A stretch of 64,000 nt of DNA from Lachnospiraceae bacterium NE2001 (GTDB lineage: Bacteria > Bacillota > Clostridia > Lachnospirales > Lachnospiraceae): the NCBI GenBank assembly GCA_900110635.1, contig FOEK01000013.1, forward strand, positions 1 to 64,000, written 5' to 3'. How positions within the stretch are numbered: position 1 is the stretch's first letter; every line of letters starts with the position of its first letter. Made by a program: the position numbers and the translations under genes. A model generated the notes under the pieces. It worked only from the letters and a program-made list of their open reading frames with translations. It was not told where the DNA came from and made no database searches. This document shows, in pieces, positions 8,098-16,619 of this stretch.

Positions 8098-8880
8098 TTA
8101 GTCTCTAAGGAATCCTGTTAGAGGATCTGATGCAGAAGCACCTCTGGTAAGTACTCTTCCAAGCCCTGAAAGATATGCCTTACGTCCTGCATTTATAGCA
8201 TCCTTAAATGCTGAGGCCATAAGTGGAAGGTCACCAGCTGTTGCAAGAGCAGTATTTGCCATGACAGCTGCGCATCCCATTTCCATTGCTTCGCAAGCCT
8301 GTGAAGGACGGCCGATACCTGCATCAACAATAATTGGAAGATCTATCTCATCTATAAGAATCTGAACAAACTCTTTTGTAGCAAGTCCTTTATTGGAACC
8401 AATTGGAGAAGCGAGAGGCATGATTGATGCAGCACCTGCATTTGCAAGGTCTCTTGCTGCATTTAAATCTGGATACATATAAGGCATTACCACGAAGCCT
8501 TCCTTTGCAAGGATTTCAGTCGCCTTAATAGTTTCAACATTATCTGGTAAAAGATACTTAGTATCTCTCATTATTTCAATCTTTACGAAGTTACCGCATC
8601 CAAGCTCTCTTGCAAGGCGAGCAATTCTTACAGCTTCCTCCGCATTTCTTGCACCACTAGTATTAGGGAGAAGTGTTACTCCTTCAGGGATATAGTCAAG
8701 GATATTCTCGTTATCCTTTGTATTTGTTCTTCTCACTGCAAGAGTGATAAGCTCAGCTCCCGCATCACGAACTGCCGCTTCGATAAGCTTCATTGAATAC
8801 TTACCTGAACCTAAAATAAAACGGGAAGTGAATTCCTTTCCTCCGATTACTAACTTATCTTCTGTTTTAATGTCTTCCAT
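8098..8880 (-). CDS. thiG: Thiazole synthase
   Basis: ThiG builds the thiazole phosphate carboxylate from 1-deoxyxylulose 5-phosphate, dehydroglycine and ThiS thiocarboxylate. Visible marks: [12 protein letters not shown] near the start, [17 protein letters not shown] with the Schiff-base Lys, [32 protein letters not shown], and [28 protein letters not shown] choose the ATG at 8880 because AAGGA lies 7 bases before it; an ATG at 8898 would add six residues. It is 20 bases upstream of thiH. Confidence 0.95.
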   Translation of the reverse strand: MEDIKTEDKLVIGGKEFTSRFILGSGKYSMKLIEAAVRDAGAELITLAVRRTNTKDNENILDYIPEGVTLLPNTSGARNAEEAVRIARLARELGCGNFVKIEIMRDTKYLLPDNVETIKATEILAKEGFVVMPYMYPDLNAARDLANAGAASIMPLASPIGSNKGLATKEFVQILIDEIDLPIIVDAGIGRPSQACEAMEMGCAAVMANTALATAGDLPLMASAFKDAINAGRKAYLSGLGRVLTRGASASDPLTGFLRD

Positions 8881-8928
8881 CATTTTTCCTTCTTTCATTC
8901 TATTTATTAATCTATATGTTATGTAAAC

Positions 8929-9573
8929 CTATACATCCTTCTCACCAGATAATATCCTGAGAACCATATGTGCTTCGTGTGCCGCGCACACCATAACCCT
9001 AGATGCCACAAGTCCGATGCCATCATTCACATCGCTCTTTTCATCTCCAGAGAGGTAGAGCTTCCCAAAAGCCTTGCGACTCTGTATAGTATTCGCACTT
9101 CCGAAGCCTGCCATTCCAGTCCCTGACAGGATATATTTATCTGGAAAAGTTTCAAGTACTGTATTAACCAGCATTGCCTTCTGATCAGCCTTGTCAAATG
9201 CCTCACATATGATATCTGCCGTACCAAGCAGCTTAGGTATATTCTCTTCCGTTAGCTTAACCGTGTGGATTTCAATTTCAGTATATGGAGATATCTCCCT
9301 TAGATTCTCCAAACAACTCTCTGTCTTATACTTTCCAATCTGACTCATCTTATATTGCTGACGATTAAGATTCTTGATATCAACCTTATCGAAATCTATA
9401 AGTATTAGCTTACCTATTCCCGCACGAGTAAGAGCATTTGCTATGTTGGACCCCAGTCCTCCAAGTCCACATACTGCAACAGTAGCATTTAGAAATCCAT
9501 TCTGGCGTTCCTTTCCATGCCTCTCCACTAACGCATTTATCCACTCTTCTCTAGTAGGGATCATATCATCCAC
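8929..9573 (-). CDS. thiF: ThiS adenylyltransferase
   Basis: The 214-residue E1-like enzyme adenylates the ThiS C-terminus. The nucleotide loop is VCGLGGLGSNIANALTRAGIG (residues about 33-53), with DFDKVDIKNLNRQQYKMSQIG as the second ATP/Mg motif. It is the short form with no rhodanese domain and without the two C-x-x-C zinc pairs of the longer E. coli ThiF, as in many anaerobes. Its start overlaps the end of thiS, indicating translational coupling. Confidence 0.93.
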   Translation of the reverse strand: MDDMIPTREEWINALVERHGKERQNGFLNATVAVCGLGGLGSNIANALTRAGIGKLILIDFDKVDIKNLNRQQYKMSQIGKYKTESCLENLREISPYTEIEIHTVKLTEENIPKLLGTADIICEAFDKADQKAMLVNTVLETFPDKYILSGTGMAGFGSANTIQSRKAFGKLYLSGDEKSDVNDGIGLVASRVMVCAAHEAHMVLRILSGEKDV

Positions 9574-9760
9574 CTCCCACGAAACTTACAACTTCTACTG
9601 TATCTTCGTCTTTTAAAGTAGTCGCACTATAACTTGCCTTAGGCACAATTTCCATATTAATTTCTACTGCGATACGTTCAGTAGAAAAGCCTTGATTTTC
9701 TAGCATTTCCAGTACAGTAAGCCCTGCATAGTCATAGCTCTCACCATTTACCTTGACCAT
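9566..9760 (-). CDS. thiS: Sulfur carrier protein ThiS
   Basis: This 64-residue ubiquitin-like carrier ends in VEVVSFVGGG; the terminal Gly-Gly is the site adenylated by ThiF and converted to a thiocarboxylate. I prefer ATG 9760 (MVKVNGESYDY) over ATG 9766 because AGGAGG lies six bases ahead of it. It is the first gene of the operon behind the TPP riboswitch and overlaps thiF. Confidence 0.93.
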   Translation of the reverse strand: MVKVNGESYDYAGLTVLEMLENQGFSTERIAVEINMEIVPKASYSATTLKDEDTVEVVSFVGGG

Positions 9761-9803
9761 ATTCATCCTCCTTGTCCTCTTATAAAACTATGCGTCAAGA
9801 CGC

Positions 9804-9840
9804 AAAAACAGCTGACATACCATCAGGCATATCAGCTGTT
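9804..9840 (-). terminator. Riboswitch-controlled intrinsic terminator before thiS
   Basis: On the minus strand AACAGCTGATATGCC pairs with GGTATGTCAGCTGTT around a TGAT loop, followed by TTTTT (9804-9808). It lies between the TPP aptamer and thiS, so it is the expected expression platform: terminator formed when TPP is bound. Confidence 0.85.
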
Positions 9841-9871
9841 CATTCATTCAGAATAAGATTTAATTCTTTGA

Positions 9872-9955
9872 CTCTTCCCTACGTTGGCATTATCCAAATC
9901 AGGTTAACGGGTCGAAGTTTTTACTTCCTCTCAGCCAGTACACTAGCTCCCCAAT
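9872..9955 (-). promoter_or_regulatory. TPP riboswitch (THI element)
   Basis: The minus strand carries all conserved blocks in order: GGGGAGC start of P1, CTGAGAGGAAG in J/P3, GACCC, ACCTGAT, GGATAATGCCAACG, and closing GGGAAGAG. It binds thiamine pyrophosphate and switches off the thiSFGHE operon through the terminator at 9804-9840. Confidence 0.97.
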
Positions 9956-10070
9956 GATATTAATATCATATATGACTTTATTAAATTTCGTGACTAATTC
10001 TATTCCTACCACTTAATTTTGTCAATCATTTCATTCATACTTCTTCGCTATACCACTGTACTTGAAATTT

Positions 10071-10751
10071 TTACATTAATGTCTGTTCATTTATGATTAA
10101 GTGGAATTCTAGATTCAGGAAACTAGCAGCCTTACGACAGAGTAGCATTCGTTCCATAAATATCTCAAAATATTCCCCTATTTCACCATATCTCGTATCT
10201 ATTTCAAGCTTAAGCTTTATCGATGTATGGTCCTGATTAATCTTAAGCTTTGAAGACTTAACAGAGTAATTAACTCTATCATGTATATCATAATTTCTTT
10301 TGTCGTCGTCCTGAACTCTGCTTCTTCGAACATCGGACTTATCAGCAAGAATAAGTGCTGCAGCTATATTACTAACTGGCACTCCACTACCTTCATCATG
10401 ATTACCTATCGCTCTTATAATAGGTGCTATATCCTCTGCTGGAACTCCCATCTTATCTAACAGATAAAATGTCATCATAGCGCCAGACTGACTATGATCT
10501 ACACGATTTATCACATTTCCTAAATCATGCATCCACGCCGCTGTAAGAGCAAGATCGATAGTATGATCATCAATCCCAAGGGTATCCAGGATATAACCTG
10601 TTCTATCGGCAACTAAGCCAATATGTGCAAAACTATGTTCAGTAAATCCCATAGCTTGCAAAGATTTATTCTGCTCCTCGATATATACACTTATATCATG
10701 ATCGTGTCTTACCTTATTGAATAACGGAAACCTTTTTTCATCATCTTGCAT
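10071..10751 (-). CDS. HD-domain metal-dependent phosphohydrolase
   Basis: The HD fold is visible from about residue 35: HSFAHIGLVADR (first His), AAWMHDLGNVINRVDHSQSG (His-Asp plus downstream His), AIGNHDEG, and AALILADKSDVRRSR (final Asp). The C-terminal 60 residues (LKLEIDTRYGEIGEYFEIFMERM) look like a small beta-alpha accessory domain. Such proteins hydrolyse nucleotide or other phosphate esters; the substrate is unknown. ATG 10751 is chosen, though a TTG at 10778 is in frame. It has its own promoter and is not obviously co-transcribed with frdB. Confidence 0.85.
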   Translation of the reverse strand: MQDDEKRFPLFNKVRHDHDISVYIEEQNKSLQAMGFTEHSFAHIGLVADRTGYILDTLGIDDHTIDLALTAAWMHDLGNVINRVDHSQSGAMMTFYLLDKMGVPAEDIAPIIRAIGNHDEGSGVPVSNIAAALILADKSDVRRSRVQDDDKRNYDIHDRVNYSVKSSKLKINQDHTSIKLKLEIDTRYGEIGEYFEIFMERMLLCRKAASFLNLEFHLIINEQTLM

Positions 10752-10870
10752 GTTATTACTCGTACTCCCAGATTTCAAATGAATTCATAGTTCTTTTTAT
10801 ATCATTTCTAAACATATTTGTTTATTTTTTATTCATATTACACATATCTTGACATTATTCTTATTGACAT

Positions 10871-10899
10871 ATTTTACTACATCACATACACCGATTCAA
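10871..10899 (-). promoter_or_regulatory. Putative sigma-A promoter for the HD gene
   Basis: On the minus strand TTGAAT (10894-10899) and TAAAAT (10871-10876) are separated by exactly 17 bases, upstream of the HD-domain gene in an AT-rich intergenic region. Confidence 0.55.
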
Positions 10900-10951
10900 A
10901 TGTAATTGTTCAGACCTGGTTATTGTTAGTTCCTTATTCATTAATCAGGTT

Positions 10952-11623
10952 TTACTTATTTAATTTCGCCATAGATGAGATGATTGGTATATTCATAGGA
11001 CATACATCCATACAGGATAAAGACTTTGAACAAGACGACGCAAAGTGTTCTCCGTAGAGTTTCCTGATCTTGCCTGATTTTTCAGAATTTCTTGACACCA
11101 CCAGGTAGCAGTCATTCGCAAATGCAGCGCCATAGAAGGTGTTACCATTCACGTAATTCGGACAAACCTCAAGGCACAGTCCGCATTTCAGGCATTTAGC
11201 TGCTGCATACTGGTGTGCATGATCTTCGTCTTCAGACGGTTTGAAATTCTCTATGTATACATTTGTTTTTTTAAGATTTTCCTGTATAGATGACCTATCT
11301 ATAACAAGGTCATTGATAACCGGAAACTTACGCAGAGGTCTGATCTCGACCACCTTGCCCTTTAGGTTTCTTAAAAATGTTTCGCAAGCCAGAGCAGGTA
11401 CATTGTTAATTACCATGGCGCATGCACCACAGATTCCCTGAAGGCAGGAACACTCCCATCCAATCCTGGTAGTTTCTTCCCCTTTGTCATTCACTATATC
11501 ATCATTATAATTAAGATAATCCAGCATTCCAGCAACTGATATGTCTTGTGGTCCATCATAATCAAAAACTTCCCAATAAGGCGTTGCTCCGGGATATTGT
11601 TGGCGCAATACTTTAACTTTCAT
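10952..11623 (-). CDS. frdB: Fumarate reductase iron-sulfur subunit
   Basis: The 223-residue electron-transfer subunit has an N-terminal ferredoxin domain with [2Fe-2S] ligands in WECSCLQGICGACAMVIN and a following Cys (PALACE). The C-terminal domain has CLKCGLCLEVCPNY ([4Fe-4S]) and CSKSLSCMDVCPMNIP (third cluster region). It connects the membrane cytochrome to the flavoprotein. Its start overlaps the end of frdA by 11 bases. In a fermenting anaerobe it most likely works toward fumarate reduction; succinate oxidation is unlikely given the flavoprotein change. Confidence 0.92.
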   Translation of the reverse strand: MKVKVLRQQYPGATPYWEVFDYDGPQDISVAGMLDYLNYNDDIVNDKGEETTRIGWECSCLQGICGACAMVINNVPALACETFLRNLKGKVVEIRPLRKFPVINDLVIDRSSIQENLKKTNVYIENFKPSEDEDHAHQYAAAKCLKCGLCLEVCPNYVNGNTFYGAAFANDCYLVVSRNSEKSGKIRKLYGEHFASSCSKSLSCMDVCPMNIPIISSMAKLNK

Positions 11624-13247
11624 ATAATTTTTCCTTGTCTAATCTAATCTTAAAATCTCCATTATTGTAGGATATAATTGAAGCATACGCGTCCGCATCT
11701 TTTGAGTCAGGATAATCACTTCGATAATGAGCCCCTCTACTCTCTTTTCTTGCTTTTGCGGAGAATACAGACGCCTTAGCTATATTTAGTATCCCCACAA
11801 GACTGTAATTGAAGTATGCCAGTACACTGTTATCATATCTCAGTTTTTCAGCTATGGACAGATAATAATCAATATTATATAAGCCCTTATCTAATTCCGC
11901 TTCAGTCCTAACTATCCCCATAGATTTATTCATGGTTTCTGCCAGCATATCTCTAATGTACATTACCGGGAACTTACTTCTTGTTTCCATTCGTTGCTTA
12001 AGCTTCTCTTTTTCTTCCTCTATTTCGAGGCTAAAGTCAATATCTTCTTTGGGCTTTGGATTTTTAGATATATCATCTGCCGCAACCATTCCACTATATA
12101 TAGCAGACAGAAGTGAATTTCCACCAAGCCGATTTGCTCCATGATACATGGAAGCGCACTCTCCTATAGCATATAAACTTCGGATGTTTGTCTCATGGTT
12201 CATATGAACCGCCAGCCCACCCATGAAGAAATGTACACATGGCGCTACCGGAATAGGTTCCTTCGATATATCTATGCCACGATACTTAAGGCAGAGGTCC
12301 CTTACTTCTGGGATTTTCTCATTTATCCGTTCCTTATTCATAAATGATATATCCAGATATACGTCACGACCTGTTTCATAGATACTTCTGGACATTATAT
12401 CTCTGGTGACCAGATTACCTTTCGCACCGAATTTTTCCTCCATGAAGTATACTTTCTTACCACTTTCTTCATAGAAGAGCCTTCCGCCTTCTCCTCTTAC
12501 CGCTTCTGATATGAGCATACGTTTCTGGAATATATCAATAGTTGTAGGATGGTACTGAATAAATTCAAGGTTCTTAAGTTCTGCCCCCTGCATAAATAGC
12601 TTGCCAGCCACATAGCCATCACACTGAGTTGAACCTGTCGTCTTACCAAAGAGTGAATTTTGTCCTCCTGTAGCTATAATTACCGAATCTCCATACAGAG
12701 CTTCAAGGCCTTGAGTACTTTCATCATATATTAAGACTCCATAACATACCCCATCCCTGATAAGCGCAGAATGAAAGCAGCTCCAAAGCCTTCTCTCAAC
12801 CATGCCGGCAGCTTCCAGGCGTCTCGCCTCCATAACAAGCGCAGATACTATCTGCTTTCCAGTCGAAGAGCCACAATAATAAGTACGTCTGTAGGACTGT
12901 CCACCAAAGGAACGTCTGATAAGTTTTCCGGATTTATCTATAGAGAAAACCGTACCTAATTTTTCAAGATATTCAATTATATTTTCTGCATTTTCACACA
13001 GTCCGGTAACAGCCTTGCTTCCAGCCAGATAACTTCCGCCCTTTAATGTATCCTCAACATGACAGGCGACTGAATCTCCCGGATCACAATCCCGGAGCAC
13101 CGCATTTATACCGCCGGCCGCCATGACAGACTGAGATCTTTCAGAAGGGAAAGGAGATATCAGTGTTACTTTTACTCCCTGCCCGGCACACCTTATAGCA
13201 GCTGTCATTCCGGAAATACCACTACCTACTACGATTACATTTCCCAT
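11613..13247 (-). CDS. frdA: Fumarate reductase flavoprotein subunit, Gln at the FAD-attachment site
   Basis: The FAD-binding Rossmann motif is VIVVGSGISGMTAAIRCAGQ at the N-terminus. Substrate-domain residues include QYHPTTI, SEAVRGEGGRLF, APCVHFFMGGLAVH and GANRLGGNSLLSAI. In covalent-FAD SdhA/FrdA proteins the His lies in R-S-H-S/T-x-x-A-x-G-G; here the same place reads ERSQSVMAAGGIN, with Gln39, so FAD should be bound non-covalently. Work on E. coli FrdA shows that loss of this His keeps fumarate reduction but abolishes succinate oxidation. ATG 13247 is preferred because GGAG lies 7 bases upstream. Confidence 0.92.
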   Translation of the reverse strand: MGNVIVVGSGISGMTAAIRCAGQGVKVTLISPFPSERSQSVMAAGGINAVLRDCDPGDSVACHVEDTLKGGSYLAGSKAVTGLCENAENIIEYLEKLGTVFSIDKSGKLIRRSFGGQSYRRTYYCGSSTGKQIVSALVMEARRLEAAGMVERRLWSCFHSALIRDGVCYGVLIYDESTQGLEALYGDSVIIATGGQNSLFGKTTGSTQCDGYVAGKLFMQGAELKNLEFIQYHPTTIDIFQKRMLISEAVRGEGGRLFYEESGKKVYFMEEKFGAKGNLVTRDIMSRSIYETGRDVYLDISFMNKERINEKIPEVRDLCLKYRGIDISKEPIPVAPCVHFFMGGLAVHMNHETNIRSLYAIGECASMYHGANRLGGNSLLSAIYSGMVAADDISKNPKPKEDIDFSLEIEEEKEKLKQRMETRSKFPVMYIRDMLAETMNKSMGIVRTEAELDKGLYNIDYYLSIAEKLRYDNSVLAYFNYSLVGILNIAKASVFSAKARKESRGAHYRSDYPDSKDADAYASIISYNNGDFKIRLDKEKLYES

Positions 13248-13259
13248 ATACAAACTCCG

Positions 13260-13820
13260 TCAGCTTAAAAACATTATGATCTGGCCTCTGACAATTGCAA
13301 CTACAGCTAAAACAAAAACAACTGCATTCACTATATATATAACCTTATCTATCTTGTTCATCAATTCTTTCGAACTTAAAATTCCCAGAGTGATAAACGC
13401 TTTTGTAATAGATACTGAAACATGTGTAATAACTGTTGCGAAGAAAAGTACTTCAGCGATTATAAGCAGAATCACGTATATAATTTTGCCGCTTGTTGCG
13501 CTGTTATTCATAAGCGTAAATGTATAGAGGTGTAGTATCAAAAATGGAAAGATAAGCGCTGCCGAGAGTCTTTGAAGTACAGTCCTCATATTCTGATTCG
13601 GGTAGAGATCCATTCTGGTCCCGTCACCCTGTGTAAAGACCGTCATCATACCGCATATAGCATGCAGGCATACCATAACCATAAAAGGTACTGCGAATAC
13701 ATATTTTAGTACCGGATTATAGTACATAGTAAAATACGCAAATACACTATATCCAATATGTAATAGCATTAGTAATATAGATAGCAGCCCCAACACCGCA
13801 TTTATCTTCTTTAATTTCAT
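13260..13820 (-). CDS. frdC: Fumarate reductase cytochrome b membrane subunit
   Basis: The 186-residue protein has five predicted membrane helices. Histidines at the places expected for two heme b groups are seen in LMLLHIGYSVFAYF, VCLHAICGMMTVF, PFLILHLYTFTL and VITHVSVSITKAF. This is the single-subunit five-helix anchor of the B. subtilis SdhC / W. succinogenes FrdC type. Gene order cytochrome-flavoprotein-FeS matches that type. It anchors the enzyme and takes electrons from quinol. It is the first gene of the operon. Confidence 0.87.
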   Translation of the reverse strand: MKLKKINAVLGLLSILLMLLHIGYSVFAYFTMYYNPVLKYVFAVPFMVMVCLHAICGMMTVFTQGDGTRMDLYPNQNMRTVLQRLSAALIFPFLILHLYTFTLMNNSATSGKIIYVILLIIAEVLFFATVITHVSVSITKAFITLGILSSKELMNKIDKVIYIVNAVVFVLAVVAIVRGQIIMFLS

Positions 13821-13928
13821 ATCTGTTACACCCTCGTATCTTATGATAATTCACATGACATTTAAAAGTTAGTATTTCTAAAAGCATCTTCTCTGTAAAA
13901 ACTTGGTGTTCGTAAAGTATTTAACAAA

Positions 13929-13957
13929 ATGGTATTATTTTTGTTTACGTTCGTCAA
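13929..13957 (-). promoter_or_regulatory. Putative promoter of the fumarate reductase operon
   Basis: Minus-strand TTGACG (13952-13957) and TACCAT (13929-13934) lie 17 bases apart, about 110 bases before frdC. The rest of 13821-14109 is AT-rich and shows no gene. Confidence 0.45.
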
Positions 13958-14109
13958 GTTTTGGCTCGTAATTGTCGAAAAAAAAGCCTTTCAAAATGTA
14001 TGATAGGTATAGGGAACTAAATCGATATAGAAATATTACGGAGGTTAAAAAATATAATTATCTATATGTTTTTATGGTAAAGCGCTGTCAAAATGCTGTC
14101 ACAAGACAT

Positions 14110-14150
14110 AAAAAAATCCCGCAACCCCTTTATTTATAAGGGATTGCGGG
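14110..14150 (-). terminator. Intrinsic terminator after the fructose operon / guaA remnant
   Basis: Minus strand: CCCGCAATCCCTT pairs with AAGGGGTTGCGGG around a short AT loop, followed by a T run (14110-14116). It lies 9 bases beyond the guaA remnant stop, so it was probably the terminator of the ancestral guaA copy and now ends the fructose operon. Confidence 0.85.
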
Positions 14151-14159
14151 AAATTGTAT

Positions 14160-14183
14160 TTATTCGTACTCCACAGTTGCTGG
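14160..14183 (-). pseudogene. Last seven codons and stop of a second guaA copy
   Basis: The minus strand reads PATVEYE and stop, identical to the last seven residues of the intact GuaA at 23855-24835 but with different synonymous codons. It begins right after the stop of the DeoR-type regulator gene. Its missing upstream part is at 22112-22236, which ends exactly at YTPKP; joined, the two give the GuaA C-terminus with no gap. Confidence 0.8.
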
Positions 14184-14185
14184 TA

Positions 14186-14941
14186 TCACTCATCAACAAT
14201 CTTTATATCCAATGATTTCATATAGAGTTTTCCCGGATTCTTATCGGTGATCACAACCGTTCCGCCAAAATCGGCAAATGTAACGGCATATGATTGTCCG
14301 AACTTATCGTGGTCCGCCAAAACAAATCTTGAACCGATCTGTGTATTCTGAATAGCAACTCTTTTTATAAGCGCTTCTCTGACATCCGGAGTGGTATATC
14401 CCAGTTTATTATTGATACCATTTGTACCGAAGAATCCTTTTGTGAAATGATATTTCTGGATATACAGGATCGCATCAGCCCCTACAACGGCTTCCGTATT
14501 TTCTTTCAGTTCCCCACCGATAAGAAGTACCTTACAACCTTTTCTTACCATATCCTTTGCATGAGAAACCGCATTCGTTACATATGTAGCATGTTTCTCG
14601 GTTATATAATCAATCATATATTCCGTTGTAGTTCCCGAATCAATAAATACATAATCTCCGGGCATGATCAGACTCGCAGCATATTTTGCTATTCTCAGCT
14701 TTTCATCTTTATTGATCGATTCTTTAACAATAACCGATAATTCTTCGGATGATGGTGGCTCATCAAGAGCCACCGCTCCTCCGAAAACTTTTATAAGCTT
14801 ACCTTCACGACTAAGTGCTGTTATATCTCTTCTGATCGTTGATTCAGACACACCCAGTTCATCTGTTAACTCCTGAACAGTCACACTTTTCTCAGTATTT
14901 ACTTTTTTTAGTATATGCAACTTTCGCTCTTCTGTAAGCAT
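14186..14941 (-). CDS. fruR: DeoR-family regulator of the fructose operon
   Basis: A DeoR winged helix-turn-helix fills residues 1-57 (KVNTEKSVTVQELTDELG, then VSESTIRRDITALS). The sugar-phosphate-sensing C-terminal domain follows (DYVFIDSGTTTEYMIDYI, VTNAVSHA, GFFGTNGI, ADHDKFGQ). Such repressors of fructose operons respond to fructose 1-phosphate or fructose 1,6-bisphosphate (family knowledge). It is the last gene of the module, 16 bases after ptsI, so it would be autoregulated. The likely operator is the AATCAAA/GGTCAA repeat before fruK. Confidence 0.9.
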   Translation of the reverse strand: MLTEERKLHILKKVNTEKSVTVQELTDELGVSESTIRRDITALSREGKLIKVFGGAVALDEPPSSEELSVIVKESINKDEKLRIAKYAASLIMPGDYVFIDSGTTTEYMIDYITEKHATYVTNAVSHAKDMVRKGCKVLLIGGELKENTEAVVGADAILYIQKYHFTKGFFGTNGINNKLGYTTPDVREALIKRVAIQNTQIGSRFVLADHDKFGQSYAVTFADFGGTVVITDKNPGKLYMKSLDIKIVDE

Positions 14942-14957
14942 TTCTCTTCACCTCGTT

Positions 14958-16613
14958 TTATTTGTAACCTTTTTCTTCCTTATACTCGGAAACATTTGTT
15001 TCCAAAACCACCTTCCTGAGTGGAAGAATTCTTCCCGGTGAAACCGATAATTCATCATATCCCATAGCCAGAAACTCTTTTGTAAGTGAAAGGTCCGATC
15101 CCAGCTCTCCGCATATTCCGGCCCAGGCTCCTCCCTTATGAGCTCCGTCTACGATCATCTTCAACATCTTGAGAAGTCCCGGATGATGTGAATCATAGAA
15201 CTCATCAAGACTCTCATTCTGTCTGTCTATAGCCAGAGTATATTGTGTCAGGTCATTAGTTCCGACTGAGAAGAAGTCAACTTCTTCAGCCAGTTCTTCG
15301 GCCATCATAACCGCTGCCGGAGTTTCGATCATAATACCAAGTTCGATATCCTTGTCATATAACAGACCGTCGGCATCCAGTTCTTTTTTCACTTCGGCTA
15401 CTATATCTTTTATCTTCTTCACTTCCTCAACGGAAATGATCATCGGGAACATGATCGATATCTTACCAAATGCAGATGCTCTAAGTATCGCACGAAGCTG
15501 AGTCTTGAATATCTCAGGTCTGGTAAGACAAATCCTTATCGCACGAAGCCCCATTGCAGGATTCTCTTCATGAGGAAGATTGAAATAATCCGCCTGCTTA
15601 TCGGCTCCGATATCCAGTGTACGGATAATGACTTTCTTTCCCGCCATAGTCTCGGCAACCTGCTTATAGATAGCAAACTGTTCTTCTTCGGTCGGATAAT
15701 CATCCGAGCCGAGATATATAAACTCGGAACGGAAAAGTCCTATTCCGCCAGCATCGTTTTTAAGCACCAATGCAAGATCTTTCGTATTACCGATGTTTGC
15801 ATAAAGGTTTATCTTCTGTCCGTCAAGAGTTACATTTTCCTTACCCTTAAGCTGTTCAAGTAGAGTTTTCTTTTCCTGTTCCTGAAGAAGTATTTTCTTC
15901 TTTTCTGCCAGAACATCAGGATCCGGATCGATATAAACCTTTCCTTCGAAGCCATCAACTATAGCTTCTCTTCCATTCATCTCATCTGTAAGCGGAATAT
16001 CACAACCTATTATCGCCGGTATATTCATGGTCTTAGCCAGGATCGATGTATGGGAATTCGCAGAACCGTGAACGGTAACAAAGGAAAGTATCTTACCCTT
16101 ATCCATCTGAACGGTTTCCGAAGGAGCCAGATCATCGGCAACAACTATAACAGGTTCATCACTTTCTATTCCTTCACTTCTGCCGCCTGCAAGACAATTG
16201 ATGATCCTTTCGGTAATATCTTTAACGTCTGCCGCACGTCCGCGGAAATATTCGTCATCCATTTCCAAAAACATCTTCTGGAAATTATCTCCGGTTTCGG
16301 CAACAGAAAACTCGGCATTAAGCCCCTGAGAGCGAATGATATTCTCTACGGAATCTATATAGTCACCGTCCTCAACCATCATCTGGTGAGCTTCGAATAT
16401 CTCGGCACTCGCCTCACCTACTTCTTTTACTGCCTTCTCATAAAGAGCCTGAAGCTGTTCAACTGCTTTTGCTCTTGCATCTTCGTATCTCTTAACTTCC
16501 GCTTCAACATCCTCTACTTTTTCTCTTTTTACAGTCTGTTCAGATTTTTTGAAAACAGAAAGCTTTCCAATGGCAACACCTTCAAATACGGCTCTGCCTT
16601 CTTTTATTATCAT
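14958..16613 (-). CDS. ptsI: PTS Enzyme I (phosphoenolpyruvate-protein phosphotransferase)
   Basis: The 551-residue protein has the standard Enzyme I order: N-terminal HPr-binding helical domain, phosphohistidine swivel domain with His188 in TVHGSANSHTSILA, then the PEP-binding barrel with IGLFRSEFIYL, GIMIETPAAV, FFSVGTNDLTQYT and GICGELGSD (catalytic Cys). It takes phosphate from PEP and passes it to HPr. It is slightly short of the usual 570 residues. It is part of a fructose operon rather than a stand-alone ptsHI locus. Confidence 0.97.
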   Translation of the reverse strand: MIIKEGRAVFEGVAIGKLSVFKKSEQTVKREKVEDVEAEVKRYEDARAKAVEQLQALYEKAVKEVGEASAEIFEAHQMMVEDGDYIDSVENIIRSQGLNAEFSVAETGDNFQKMFLEMDDEYFRGRAADVKDITERIINCLAGGRSEGIESDEPVIVVADDLAPSETVQMDKGKILSFVTVHGSANSHTSILAKTMNIPAIIGCDIPLTDEMNGREAIVDGFEGKVYIDPDPDVLAEKKKILLQEQEKKTLLEQLKGKENVTLDGQKINLYANIGNTKDLALVLKNDAGGIGLFRSEFIYLGSDDYPTEEEQFAIYKQVAETMAGKKVIIRTLDIGADKQADYFNLPHEENPAMGLRAIRICLTRPEIFKTQLRAILRASAFGKISIMFPMIISVEEVKKIKDIVAEVKKELDADGLLYDKDIELGIMIETPAAVMMAEELAEEVDFFSVGTNDLTQYTLAIDRQNESLDEFYDSHHPGLLKMLKMIVDGAHKGGAWAGICGELGSDLSLTKEFLAMGYDELSVSPGRILPLRKVVLETNVSEYKEEKGYK

Positions 16614-16619
16614 TCAGTA

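Noticed and set aside
9772-9957. Open frame on the plus strand across the thiS leader
   Set aside because: The region is fully explained by the TPP riboswitch and its terminator on the minus strand.
14075-14140. Short plus-strand frame MVKRCQNAVTRH... after a GGAGG sequence
   Set aside because: Only about 21 codons, running through the terminator hairpin, and no known peptide type; chance is likelier.
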